From Nocardioides psychrotolerans (GTDB lineage: Bacteria; Actinomycetota; Actinomycetes; Propionibacteriales; Nocardioidaceae), in contig NZ_FOQG01000024.1 of assembly GCF_900113685.1 (NCBI RefSeq), positions 1-45,501 on the forward strand: a DNA stretch of 45,501 nucleotides, in the 5' to 3' direction. Positions 32,812 through 40,020 of this stretch are shown here, one piece after another (position 1 is the first letter of the stretch; each line of letters starts with the position of its first letter). The notes beneath the pieces are model-generated. The model made no database searches. It had not been told where the DNA came from and saw only the letters and a program-made list of their open reading frames with translations. Both the position numbers and the translations under genes were made by a program.

Positions 32812-35800
32812 CTAGCGCAGGAAGACGCCCAGCCCCTCGATGCGCACCTGCTTGCCGCCGATGGTCCTGATCGTGATGGTGCCGTTGCGCGGCGGGGAGA
32901 AGCGCTCGATCGGGATCAGCACCCGCCGGGTCAGCTTCTCGGAGTCCAGCGAGACGCGTCCGATGCGACGGTCGTCGAGGAACACCTCGACGCGCCCGAA
33001 GCCCGGACCGGTCGTCGCGACCAGAGCCACCCGTGTGGTGCGCTTGACGGCATAGCGCAGCTGGAGGCCGCTCTTCCTCGTGGTGACGTAGACCCCTCGG
33101 TGGGTCTTGGCGTCCTGTTTCAGCGCCCAGCCGGCGTCACGCTTGAGCACCTTGGGGCTCAGGGGCACAGAGAAGAGCCGCTTGGCGGGGGTGCGGTCGG
33201 CGCCGCTCGAGCTGCTGGCAGCGACCGTGAATCGGTGCATGCCGGTGGCCAGCTTCGTCAGCGCCACCTGGGCCTGCCCGCACTCGAGGGCCTTGCCGTC
33301 GAGGGTGCAGCGGAAGGTCGACCCGGGCGTCGACGACGTGTAGCGCACGGTGGTGCGGTCACCGACGAGGAACCCGTTCTGCGCGACCCCACCGGTGATG
33401 GTGGTCTGCGGCACCGTGTCGCCGGGAGTGCCGCCCGTGATCGCGAAGTCCGCGTCGCTGAGGTCGAAGAAGTAGTTGTCGACCGCCTCGATCTTGATCC
33501 GCGCCTTGGCGGTGGTGACCGAGGGCCAGGTGATCTCCTCGGCGCCGTCGTTGAGCGTCGAGGCGGCGAGCACCGTCGGGAAGGTGAGGCCGCCGTCGGT
33601 CGACAGCGAGATCTTCACGTTGGGCGCGAGGGTCTCGGCGTCGGTCCCGGCGACGTCCCAGGTGAGCTCCTCCTTCTCACCGGCCTTGGCCGGCTCGCTG
33701 TCGGCAGCGGCACGCGAGGTCACCAGGAACGGTCCGGCCGCGGAGTCGAGGGTGAGCGTGACGTCGTCGAACGACGCGCCGCCGCCGCTGGCGTTGCCGT
33801 CCCGCGCGGTCAGACGGAAGTTGAGGGCGCCGGAGAACTGCGCGTAGGCCGCCGTCGGCAGGAACTCGGAGTAGCAGTCGAGGGTGTCTCCCGTGAGCGC
33901 GTCGATCGGCAGGCCCACCGGGAGTGGGCACGCGCCCGTCTCCGCGTTGGTCGCCCCGGCCAGGATCTGCTGCACGTCGGGGAAGGTGCGCGACGGGTTG
34001 CCGTCCGCGAGGTTCTGCCCCGGTGACGGAGACTCCAGCGTCGCTTCGGCGCTGACGTCGGCATAGCGGCCGAACACCCGGAAGAGCGGACCGTCGAGCT
34101 TGAGGTTGTCGCCCAGCAGCGTCCCGACCAGCGGGTTGAAGCCCGGGTCGTTCTGCTCCCACAAGTAGGTCAGCGACGTCCCGGTGTCGGCGTCCGTGGC
34201 GGAGCCGGTCAGCGTGAAGGGCGTCTGCACCGGCAGGGTCTTGTCCGCGGGTGCGACGACGGTTGGCGCGTGGTTCGTGGTGACCACGGAGGTGCCGCCG
34301 TTGGTCTCGGGGCCGCCGTTCTGGATCACGCCGACGAAGCCGGTGACGCCACCGGTGCTGGTGCCGACACCGAGGCGCTGCACGTCGGCGGTGCCCACGA
34401 AGTCGACGGTGAAGCCCGCAGGCCCGACCGCACTGGCGCCGTCGTAGCCCGTCACCGTGCTGGCCTTGCCGGTGAGCGTCAGGATCGCGGCCTGCAGCCC
34501 GGCGGCGTTGTACGTCGTGCCCTGCGTGATCGTGACAGGCGCGACTCCCGGGTAGGTCAGCTGGAAGGTGTCGCCGGCGTCGAGACCCTTGAGGTTGACG
34601 ACCTGCTGCTCGGCGAGCATGCCGGGAGCGGCAGTGGCGACGGCGGTGATCTCGTCGATGCTGCGCTGGGAGAAGTAGGGGTCGGTGTGGGGCTGGAGGT
34701 CGTCGTTGAAGCAGATGCCGGCATAGGCCTGGACCGAGGAGCCGGAGCCCGGCTCGACCGAGGTCTCGGCGTTGCGGTTGAGGCCGGCGCAGCTGCCGTT
34801 GGTGCCGTTGAAGGTGTGGTTGCCGCCCATCTGGTGACCCACCTCGTGGGCGAAGAAGTCCACGGCGTAGAAGTCGCCGTCCGGGGTGTCGAGCGCGGTG
34901 CAGCCGCCGGCCTTGTCGGCCCCGCCGACGACGCCGAGGTAGGCCACACCGCCCGAGCCGGCGCCGCTGCCGAAGTGACCGATGTCGAAGGTATCGGCAC
35001 CGACGATCTGGCCGGTCACGAACTTGTTGCGGTCCAGCACGTCGCCGCCGCAGGACTCGATGTCGTCGGCGGCGAAGCAGGCATTGGCCCCGCACGGACC
35101 ATTGGCGCCGGTGGCCTTGGCCAACGTGTCGAGGTTGAGCTTCTCGCTGCCGTTGACCAGGACGAACTTGATGGCCATGTCGTCGTTGTACAGGTGGCTT
35201 GCGCGGTTGACGACGGTGACCTTCTCGGCGAGGACGTCGACGCCCTTGTCGGTGAAGTACTTGGCATAGCTCGGCTCGGTCACCCACGCCATCCGGTAGA
35301 CGCGCTGGGTGACGACCTCTCCGGCGTCGGCCCGCTGCGCTGCCTCGCCGGCGATGGCGTGGGCACTCTCGTTGACGCCGATCTCGTTGTAGGTCTCCTC
35401 GTTGCGCGGCAGGTCGCTCGCGAAGTAGCTCACGTGCTCGGTGACCCCGCGGCCGTTGAAGGCCGGGTCGACGTACCACGCCCGGTTGTGGTCGAGGTCG
35501 CGCACGGAGGCGTGGAAGCCGGCCGGGGTGAGGTCCATCCGGATGGTGCGGCTCGGGTCGACGGTGCTGCGCCCGGCGTAGGTCGTCAGCTCGGGATGGC
35601 GGGCAGCGAGCGCGGGCTCCATGACGGAGTCGGCCACGACCTCGAAGACCTCCTGGGTCCCCTCAGGAGTGGGTACGGCGAAGCGCAGCGCCGCAGCGCC
35701 TCGTGCGGCGGCGCGCTGGGACGGAGCCCCGGCGAGCTCGCGGCGGGCCAGGCCGGCGTCGAGCCGGACGGCGGCGAACGCGGTCGGAGCGACCCGGACG

Positions 35801-35979
35801 CGGTCGCCGGTCAGGGTCAGGTCTCGCAGGGTGGTGAAGACGGAGTCCGCGACCGGCGCTGGAGCGGGCGCCGGGGCAGGACCGGCCGTGGCCAGAGCGG
35901 CCGGCAGCAGCGCGAGGACGGCGGCCACCAGGGCCAGCACGAGGGAGAGAGCGAGGGGACGGGCGCGGCGATCGGACAC
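32812..35979 (-). CDS. Secreted reprolysin-type metalloprotease 2 (multidomain)
   Basis: 1055 residues from GTG 35979, paralogue of metalloprotease 1. Signal peptide (SLVLALVAAVLALLPAALATAG), Ala/Pro linker, propeptide-like region (WYVDPAFNGRGVTEHVSYFA), catalytic domain with HEVGHQMGGNH (H378, H382, H388) and SSVQAYAGICFN, then the same downstream modules to NYFFDLSDADF, the two-cysteine Ig-like domain (FRCTLDGKALECG) and the terminal module VRIEGLGVFLR. Where paralogue 1 keeps VMAY, this one has VQAY, so the Met-turn methionine is replaced by glutamine. The GTG is preferred over ATG 36003 because GGGAG precedes it and because it aligns with paralogue 1 relative to the shared promoter boxes. 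Confidence 0.9.
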   Translation of the reverse strand: MSDRRARPLALSLVLALVAAVLALLPAALATAGPAPAPAPAPVADSVFTTLRDLTLTGDRVRVAPTAFAAVRLDAGLARRELAGAPSQRAAARGAAALRFAVPTPEGTQEVFEVVADSVMEPALAARHPELTTYAGRSTVDPSRTIRMDLTPAGFHASVRDLDHNRAWYVDPAFNGRGVTEHVSYFASDLPRNEETYNEIGVNESAHAIAGEAAQRADAGEVVTQRVYRMAWVTEPSYAKYFTDKGVDVLAEKVTVVNRASHLYNDDMAIKFVLVNGSEKLNLDTLAKATGANGPCGANACFAADDIESCGGDVLDRNKFVTGQIVGADTFDIGHFGSGAGSGGVAYLGVVGGADKAGGCTALDTPDGDFYAVDFFAHEVGHQMGGNHTFNGTNGSCAGLNRNAETSVEPGSGSSVQAYAGICFNDDLQPHTDPYFSQRSIDEITAVATAAPGMLAEQQVVNLKGLDAGDTFQLTYPGVAPVTITQGTTYNAAGLQAAILTLTGKASTVTGYDGASAVGPAGFTVDFVGTADVQRLGVGTSTGGVTGFVGVIQNGGPETNGGTSVVTTNHAPTVVAPADKTLPVQTPFTLTGSATDADTGTSLTYLWEQNDPGFNPLVGTLLGDNLKLDGPLFRVFGRYADVSAEATLESPSPGQNLADGNPSRTFPDVQQILAGATNAETGACPLPVGLPIDALTGDTLDCYSEFLPTAAYAQFSGALNFRLTARDGNASGGGASFDDVTLTLDSAAGPFLVTSRAAADSEPAKAGEKEELTWDVAGTDAETLAPNVKISLSTDGGLTFPTVLAASTLNDGAEEITWPSVTTAKARIKIEAVDNYFFDLSDADFAITGGTPGDTVPQTTITGGVAQNGFLVGDRTTVRYTSSTPGSTFRCTLDGKALECGQAQVALTKLATGMHRFTVAASSSSGADRTPAKRLFSVPLSPKVLKRDAGWALKQDAKTHRGVYVTTRKSGLQLRYAVKRTTRVALVATTGPGFGRVEVFLDDRRIGRVSLDSEKLTRRVLIPIERFSPPRNGTITIRTIGGKQVRIEGLGVFLR

Positions 35980-36017
35980 GAGATGAGCTCCCAGGCAGGG
36001 CACGGAGGACGGACCTC

Positions 36018-36035
36018 GACGACCGAGTGGTCGTC
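36018..36035 (-). promoter_or_regulatory. 5'-leader hairpin of metalloprotease 2
   Basis: GACGACC-N4-GGTCGTC, perfect 7-bp stem, 6 bp downstream of the -10-like box. Counterpart of the hairpin at 32728-32749. Confidence 0.55.
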
Positions 36036-36041
36036 AGGTGT

Positions 36042-36070
36042 CCCAACGAGCCCGACGGGGGGCGGTTACG
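36042..36070 (-). promoter_or_regulatory. Putative alternative-sigma promoter of metalloprotease 2
   Basis: CGTAA (36066-36070), 16 bp, TCGTTGGG (36042-36049) on the minus strand. Identical boxes and spacing to those before metalloprotease 1; the sequence between the boxes is not conserved. Confidence 0.55.
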
Positions 36071-36074
36071 CGCA

Positions 36075-36098
36075 GGTGCGGGTGCGGGTGCGGGTGGA
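36075..36098. repeat. Hexamer tandem repeat upstream of metalloprotease 2
   Basis: About 3.7 copies of GGTGCG between the clgR stop and the -35-like box. Non-coding; copy-number change would move nothing in the promoter itself. Confidence 0.8.
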
Positions 36099-36103
36099 CC
36101 CTG

Positions 36104-36412
36104 TCACGCAGCGGAGGCGACGACGTCGCCCTGCGTGGTGCGCACGTGGACCGAGATCGGGGTGGCGACGAGCGCTGCCTCCTCGACGGCGACCGCGAGC
36201 GAGACCTCGCTGAGGACCTCGGACAGCGGGGCGTCGAGGGCCGTGCACAGCGAGGCGAGGAGCTCCGAGGATGCTTCCTTCTGCCCACGCTCGATCTCGG
36301 AGATGTAGCCCAGGCTGACGCGGGCCTCGGCCGAGACCTCGCGCAAGGTCATGCCGCGCTGCATGCGACGCGCGCGAAGCACGTCGCCCAGGAGCCGACG
36401 AAACAGCACCAT
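36104..36412 (-). CDS. clgR: ClgR-type XRE-family transcriptional regulator
   Basis: 102 residues. An XRE helix-turn-helix fills residues 9-66 (TLREVSAEARVSLGYISEIERGQKEASSELLASLC), closely resembling ClgR, the activator of clp protease and other proteostasis genes in actinobacteria. The C terminus VVASAA ends in alanines, the type of end by which ClgR is degraded by ClpP in Streptomyces. The position beside cinA and pgsA also fits, since clgR lies near pgsA in mycobacteria. ATG at 36412 has AGGGGA at proper distance. No clp gene is in the window. Confidence 0.88.
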   Translation of the reverse strand: MVLFRRLLGDVLRARRMQRGMTLREVSAEARVSLGYISEIERGQKEASSELLASLCTALDAPLSEVLSEVSLAVAVEEAALVATPISVHVRTTQGDVVASAA

Positions 36413-36453
36413 GCGGGTCCCCTTCGGAAGATCTGTGGCCGGTGAGTAGCCCC

Positions 36454-36473
36454 AACGCTACCGGAGAGGCGTT
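36454..36473. promoter_or_regulatory. Inverted repeat at the cinA-clgR junction
   Basis: AACGC-N10-GCGTT, 42 bp upstream of the clgR start and overlapping the last bases of cinA. Suitable for a dimeric regulator, possibly autoregulation. The half-site spacing differs from the CGC-N5-GCG ClgR operator I know. Confidence 0.35.
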
Positions 36474-36967
36474 TCTTCCTGACGGAGGATCTCAGCAAGC
36501 GCCGACAATCCCTCCTCGCAGGTGCGTCGTTGCACGTCCGCACGCTCACCGGAGAGCTCCAGCGCCACCACCTGGACCAGTCCGGGTCCGGCGACCGCGA
36601 CGTAGACGGTGCCCGCAGGACGCCCCTCCTGCTCCCCCGGACCGGCCACCCCGGTCGTGGCGATCGCAAAGTCGGCGCCCGTCAGGAGCAGCACCCCGCT
36701 CGCCATGGCCCGGGCGCACTCCGCCGACACCACCCCGTGCCGTTCGACCAGCTCTCGGGCGACGCCGAGCAGCCCGACCTTGAGCTCGGTCGCGTAGGTG
36801 ACCACACCGCCGACGTAGGTCTCCGACGCCCCGGGCACGGCGGTGAGCCGGGCCGCGAGCTGCCCGCCGGTCAGCGACTCGGCGGTCGCGAGCGACGCGC
36901 CCCGCTCGCGGAGCAGCCCGTGCACGAGCGCCGCCTCGTCCGTCGCTGCCCTGGGTTCGCGTGCCAT
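36458..36967 (-). CDS. cinA: CinA-family nicotinamide-nucleotide amidohydrolase (PncC)
   Basis: 169 residues: the CinA C-terminal domain alone, without the COG1058 half. It deamidates NMN to nicotinate mononucleotide, recycling NMN released by NAD-dependent DNA ligase. Visible are AESLTGGQLAARLTAVPGASETYVGGVVTYATELKVGLLGV, GVVSAECARAMASG and ATTGVAGPGEQEGRPAGTVYVAV, with the catalytic serine in ESLTGG (30-35). ATG at 36967 follows TAGGAT by 7 nt. Its position before clgR is the usual actinobacterial order. Confidence 0.92.
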   Translation of the reverse strand: MAREPRAATDEAALVHGLLRERGASLATAESLTGGQLAARLTAVPGASETYVGGVVTYATELKVGLLGVARELVERHGVVSAECARAMASGVLLLTGADFAIATTGVAGPGEQEGRPAGTVYVAVAGPGLVQVVALELSGERADVQRRTCEEGLSALAEILRQEETPLR

Positions 36968-36974
36968 GTCCTCG

Positions 36975-36980
36975 ATCCTA
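36975..36980 (-). promoter_or_regulatory. Putative -10 box of cinA (leaderless)
   Basis: TAGGAT, 7 nt before the ATG at 36967. It lies just beyond the terminator hairpin of the nuclease gene, so cinA-clgR has its own start. Confidence 0.45.
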
Positions 36981-36995
36981 GGAGCCCCGGACGCG

Positions 36996-37031
36996 CGACG
37001 GGAGCCGACCCCGCAGGGCCGGCTCCCGTCG
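36996..37031 (-). terminator. Strong terminator hairpin after the endonuclease gene
   Basis: CGACGGGAGCCG (36996-37007) pairs perfectly with CGGCTCCCGTCG (37020-37031), loop 12 nt, 21 bp after the nuclease stop. No T-run, as usual in this genome. Confidence 0.75.
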
Positions 37032-37052
37032 TACGTCGGGTGGTTCGGTCGG

Positions 37053-39929
37053 TCAGCGGACCACGCGCACGACGTGGGTCGTCGTGGTCCCCTCCACCTC
37101 GTCGTCACCGCTGTAGGTGATCGTCAGCTCCTTCTCGCCCGCGCTGGTGAACTCCGCCAGCCGGACCGTGGCCGTGCCGCGCTCGAGCTGCACGGTGACG
37201 GGGTCGCCCTCGGCGCCGCTGACGGTGATCGTGCCGGTGGGTCGGAGGCTCCCGGCGTCCACGGTGATCGTGAGCTTGGTGCGGGTCTTGTCGACCTTGG
37301 CCGTCGGGGGCGTCTGCTTCACCGAGACCGTGGCGGGCAGCAGGACCGGCTCGTCGACCAGGTCCATGCCGACGACGACGGGGTCGTGGTCGGAGGACCG
37401 GTAGGGACCGGGCTCGTGGAAGTCCGTCGCGTGGTAGTCGAAGCGGCTGTACTCCAGGGCGACGGACTCCCCCGAGTTGATGTTCCAGATGTCGGAGCCG
37501 GTGAAGCTCTGCTGGGCCGCCGCGTTGAGCAGCACGTGGTCGAGCGAGCCCGACAGGCCGCTGAACGAGTAGGAGTACTCCTCGTTGCCGCTCAGCTGCT
37601 CGCTGTCGGCATAGCCGGCGCCGTAGAGCACCTGCATCGGGTCCTCCATCGTGTAGGCGTTGAAGTCACCCACCAGCAGGACCGACGCGGTGCCGGTCTC
37701 GTCCTGGATCGTGGGGACCCACGCCGCCAGGGCGTTGGCCTGAGCGACCCGGTCCGGGTTGGCGTTGCCCTGGCCGGTGCCGTCGTTCGCGCCGGAGCCC
37801 TTGGACTTGAAGTGGTTGACGACGACCATGAACTTCTCGCCGCCGCCCACGGGCGCGAAGGCCTGGGCGATCGGCTCACGGGCGTTGCCGAAGGCCTGTC
37901 CGTCGGCGCTCAGGGTGCCGAGCGCACGGGCCTCGCCGAGCCGGGTGAGGGCCGCGGTGCGGTAGATGATCGCGTTGGTGATCACGTCCTGCTCGGTGGG
38001 CGCGGGCAGCTCGGTCGAGGACGGGTTGGCCGCCCAGACCGGTGAGCCGGCCGCGGCGTTGAGCGCGGCGACCAGGCTCTGGGTGGCCTCGTCGGGAGTT
38101 TCCCCCAGGGCGGCGGAGTTCTCGATCTCCATCAGACCGACGACGTCGGCGTCGAGCGCGTTGATCGCCGAGACGATCTTCTGCTGCTGGCGCTGGAGGT
38201 CGACGGGGTCCCAGGCGCCGCGCTGGTCGCAGCCCCCGGCGACGTTGGTGCCGTCCCCGTCGCGACCGTAGTAGCCCTTGCAGCCGGCGTCGCCGACGTT
38301 GTCGTCGTCGGCGTCACCCAGGGTTGTGAAGTAGTTGAGGACGTTGAACGACGCGATCTTGACGTCGCTGGTGGCCTTGGCGTCGATGAGCGCCGCGTCA
38401 GGTGCGGAGGTGCGGGTGTTGACGAACGTCGTGGGCGAGGTGGTGTTGTCCGGCCCGACGACGGTCGCCGTCGGCTGGAACCGGTAGGTCGGCGCGGACG
38501 GCGAGCCGCCCTGGCTGAGGATCACCGGCGCCGTGATCGTCGTGGGTGCTCCTACGCGGACCGGCTTCGTCGTCGAGACGTACGGCGGCGTCAGGTCACC
38601 GTTGAGCAGGCAGGGCGTGGGGCGGGTGCCGCACACGCTCGCGGTGAACGACTGGGCGGTGTAGTTGGTCGACGCACCGTCGTCCAGCGTGATCGCGCGG
38701 GCGGCGTTGTCGGCTGCCACGGCGGTGGCCTCCGCCGAGCCGGCGTCAGCGACCTCGGTCGGCTGGATCAACGGCTTGTCGCCGAGCGCCAGCCCGACCT
38801 CGCCGTACTGGTTGGTGGAGAAGGTGTTGGTGACCGTGAAGCCGGTCCCGGTGGCGTAGAGCATGCCCTCGAGCGACTCCTTCTGCGCGTCGGTCGCGGG
38901 CCAGCCGGCCGTGGTGGCCGGGGTCGGTGCAGCGGCCGCTTCGGTCAGCTCGACGATGTCGGCCGCAGCGCTGACGGTGACCTGGGTCAGACCGGCGTAC
39001 TCGCCGGCGACCCCGGTGACCTCGACGTGGTCGCCGGGGGCGACGGTCACCGGACCGGCGGTGCGGTCCTGGTAGACGAAGAGGCCGTCGGAGGCGGTCT
39101 GCGTCGCGAGGTCGCGGACGCCACCGGTGCCGGGGGTCTGCAGGTAGAAGCCGAAGAAGCCGCCCGAGGGGTAGGCGGCGGTGACGACGCCGGAGGTGAT
39201 GACCGGGTCACCGGCCAGCGGGGTGGCCGCTCCGGTGCCTTGGATCTCGGGGATCGTCTTCTCGGTCGGCTCGGCCGGCGGCGGCTCCTCGGGACCGGAG
39301 CCACCGTTCTGGGGCGCCGGAGCCCCGGTGGTGAACTCGTCGGAGTTGTCGTCGTCGTCGGCCTTGGTCCGGGCCGCCGAGGTGGTGTTGCTCAGGACCG
39401 CGGTCGGTGCCGTCTCGAAGGACGCTGCGCCGCCGAAGCCCACGAAGTCGACGATGCCGGCACCCGTCGGCACGCTGCCGGCGGGCGGGGTGAGAGGAGC
39501 GATCGCGTCGGAGAGCCAGACCTGGCCGGCCGTGCCGCTCATCGCGATCGTGCCGGTCGCGTCGGGGGTGGGCAGCGCCTGGGTGCCACCGGCACCCTTG
39601 GCCTGCTGCACGAGGTAGTAGCCGCCCGGCGCCACGGTGCCGCTCAGGGTGGTGACCGCGCCGGCGCCGGCGCCGGCGGACGAGCGGTACTGAACCGACC
39701 AGCCGTCCACCGAGACGGGGGCGGTCGTGGGGTTGTGGATCTCGATGAAGTCGTTCGTGTAAGTGGCGCCGGAGTTGCCGCCGCCGCCGTAGACCTCGCT
39801 GATGACGAGGCTGGGGCTGACGGCCTGGGCGGGGGTCGCGATCGCGAGGCCGGTGGCGGCCACGGCGAGGCCGACGGCCGCGCCGAGAGCGCGACGTGGC
39901 GTGGACCTGAGCCTGATGTTTTCGGGCAT
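37053..39929 (-). CDS. Secreted ExeM/NucH-type endonuclease with lamin-tail domain
   Basis: 958 residues. Signal peptide ending ATPAQA (~36); lamin-tail domain (~38-165, LVISEVYGGGGNSGATYTN ... IEIHNP); an OB-fold-like segment (~225-330, EIQGTGAATPLAGDPVITSGVV); an endonuclease/exonuclease/phosphatase domain (~530-855) with KIASFNVLNYF, VVGLMEIENS, VVVNHFKSKGSG, LVGDFNAYTMEDP, SLDHVLLN and the terminal SSDHDPVVVG; and a C-terminal Ig-like domain. All catalytic motifs are intact. It should degrade extracellular DNA. GGAAGG precedes the ATG. It follows the 5'-nucleotidase, which would take up its products. Confidence 0.92.
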   Translation of the reverse strand: MPENIRLRSTPRRALGAAVGLAVAATGLAIATPAQAVSPSLVISEVYGGGGNSGATYTNDFIEIHNPTTAPVSVDGWSVQYRSSAGAGAGAVTTLSGTVAPGGYYLVQQAKGAGGTQALPTPDATGTIAMSGTAGQVWLSDAIAPLTPPAGSVPTGAGIVDFVGFGGAASFETAPTAVLSNTTSAARTKADDDDNSDEFTTGAPAPQNGGSGPEEPPPAEPTEKTIPEIQGTGAATPLAGDPVITSGVVTAAYPSGGFFGFYLQTPGTGGVRDLATQTASDGLFVYQDRTAGPVTVAPGDHVEVTGVAGEYAGLTQVTVSAAADIVELTEAAAAPTPATTAGWPATDAQKESLEGMLYATGTGFTVTNTFSTNQYGEVGLALGDKPLIQPTEVADAGSAEATAVAADNAARAITLDDGASTNYTAQSFTASVCGTRPTPCLLNGDLTPPYVSTTKPVRVGAPTTITAPVILSQGGSPSAPTYRFQPTATVVGPDNTTSPTTFVNTRTSAPDAALIDAKATSDVKIASFNVLNYFTTLGDADDDNVGDAGCKGYYGRDGDGTNVAGGCDQRGAWDPVDLQRQQQKIVSAINALDADVVGLMEIENSAALGETPDEATQSLVAALNAAAGSPVWAANPSSTELPAPTEQDVITNAIIYRTAALTRLGEARALGTLSADGQAFGNAREPIAQAFAPVGGGEKFMVVVNHFKSKGSGANDGTGQGNANPDRVAQANALAAWVPTIQDETGTASVLLVGDFNAYTMEDPMQVLYGAGYADSEQLSGNEEYSYSFSGLSGSLDHVLLNAAAQQSFTGSDIWNINSGESVALEYSRFDYHATDFHEPGPYRSSDHDPVVVGMDLVDEPVLLPATVSVKQTPPTAKVDKTRTKLTITVDAGSLRPTGTITVSGAEGDPVTVQLERGTATVRLAEFTSAGEKELTITYSGDDEVEGTTTTHVVRVVR

Positions 39930-39978
39930 GACGAAGCCTTCCGAGAGATGGGGGGAGGTGCTGACCGAGGTGAGCAGA

Positions 39979-40014
39979 CCGAGGGGCCCACCGGGTCACC
40001 GGCGAGCCCCTCGG
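39979..40014 (-). terminator. Hairpin between 5'-nucleotidase and endonuclease genes
   Basis: CCGAGGGGC (39979-39987) pairs with GCCCCTCGG (40006-40014), 6 bp after the nucleotidase stop. It could end or reduce transcription so that less nuclease than nucleotidase is made. Confidence 0.55.
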
Positions 40015-40020
40015 GTGGTG

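Noticed and set aside
30952..34026. Very long open frame (over 1000 codons) on the plus strand opposite the metalloproteases
   Set aside because: It is the mirror of high-GC codon use on the minus strand; it runs across the gap between two well-supported genes and has no recognisable domain. The same holds for long frames at 2255-3889, 15309-16592 and 39802-42396.
36454..36473. Annotating AACGC-N10-GCGTT as a ClgR operator
   Set aside because: Known ClgR sites have CGC and GCG about 5 bp apart; here the gap is 10 bp.
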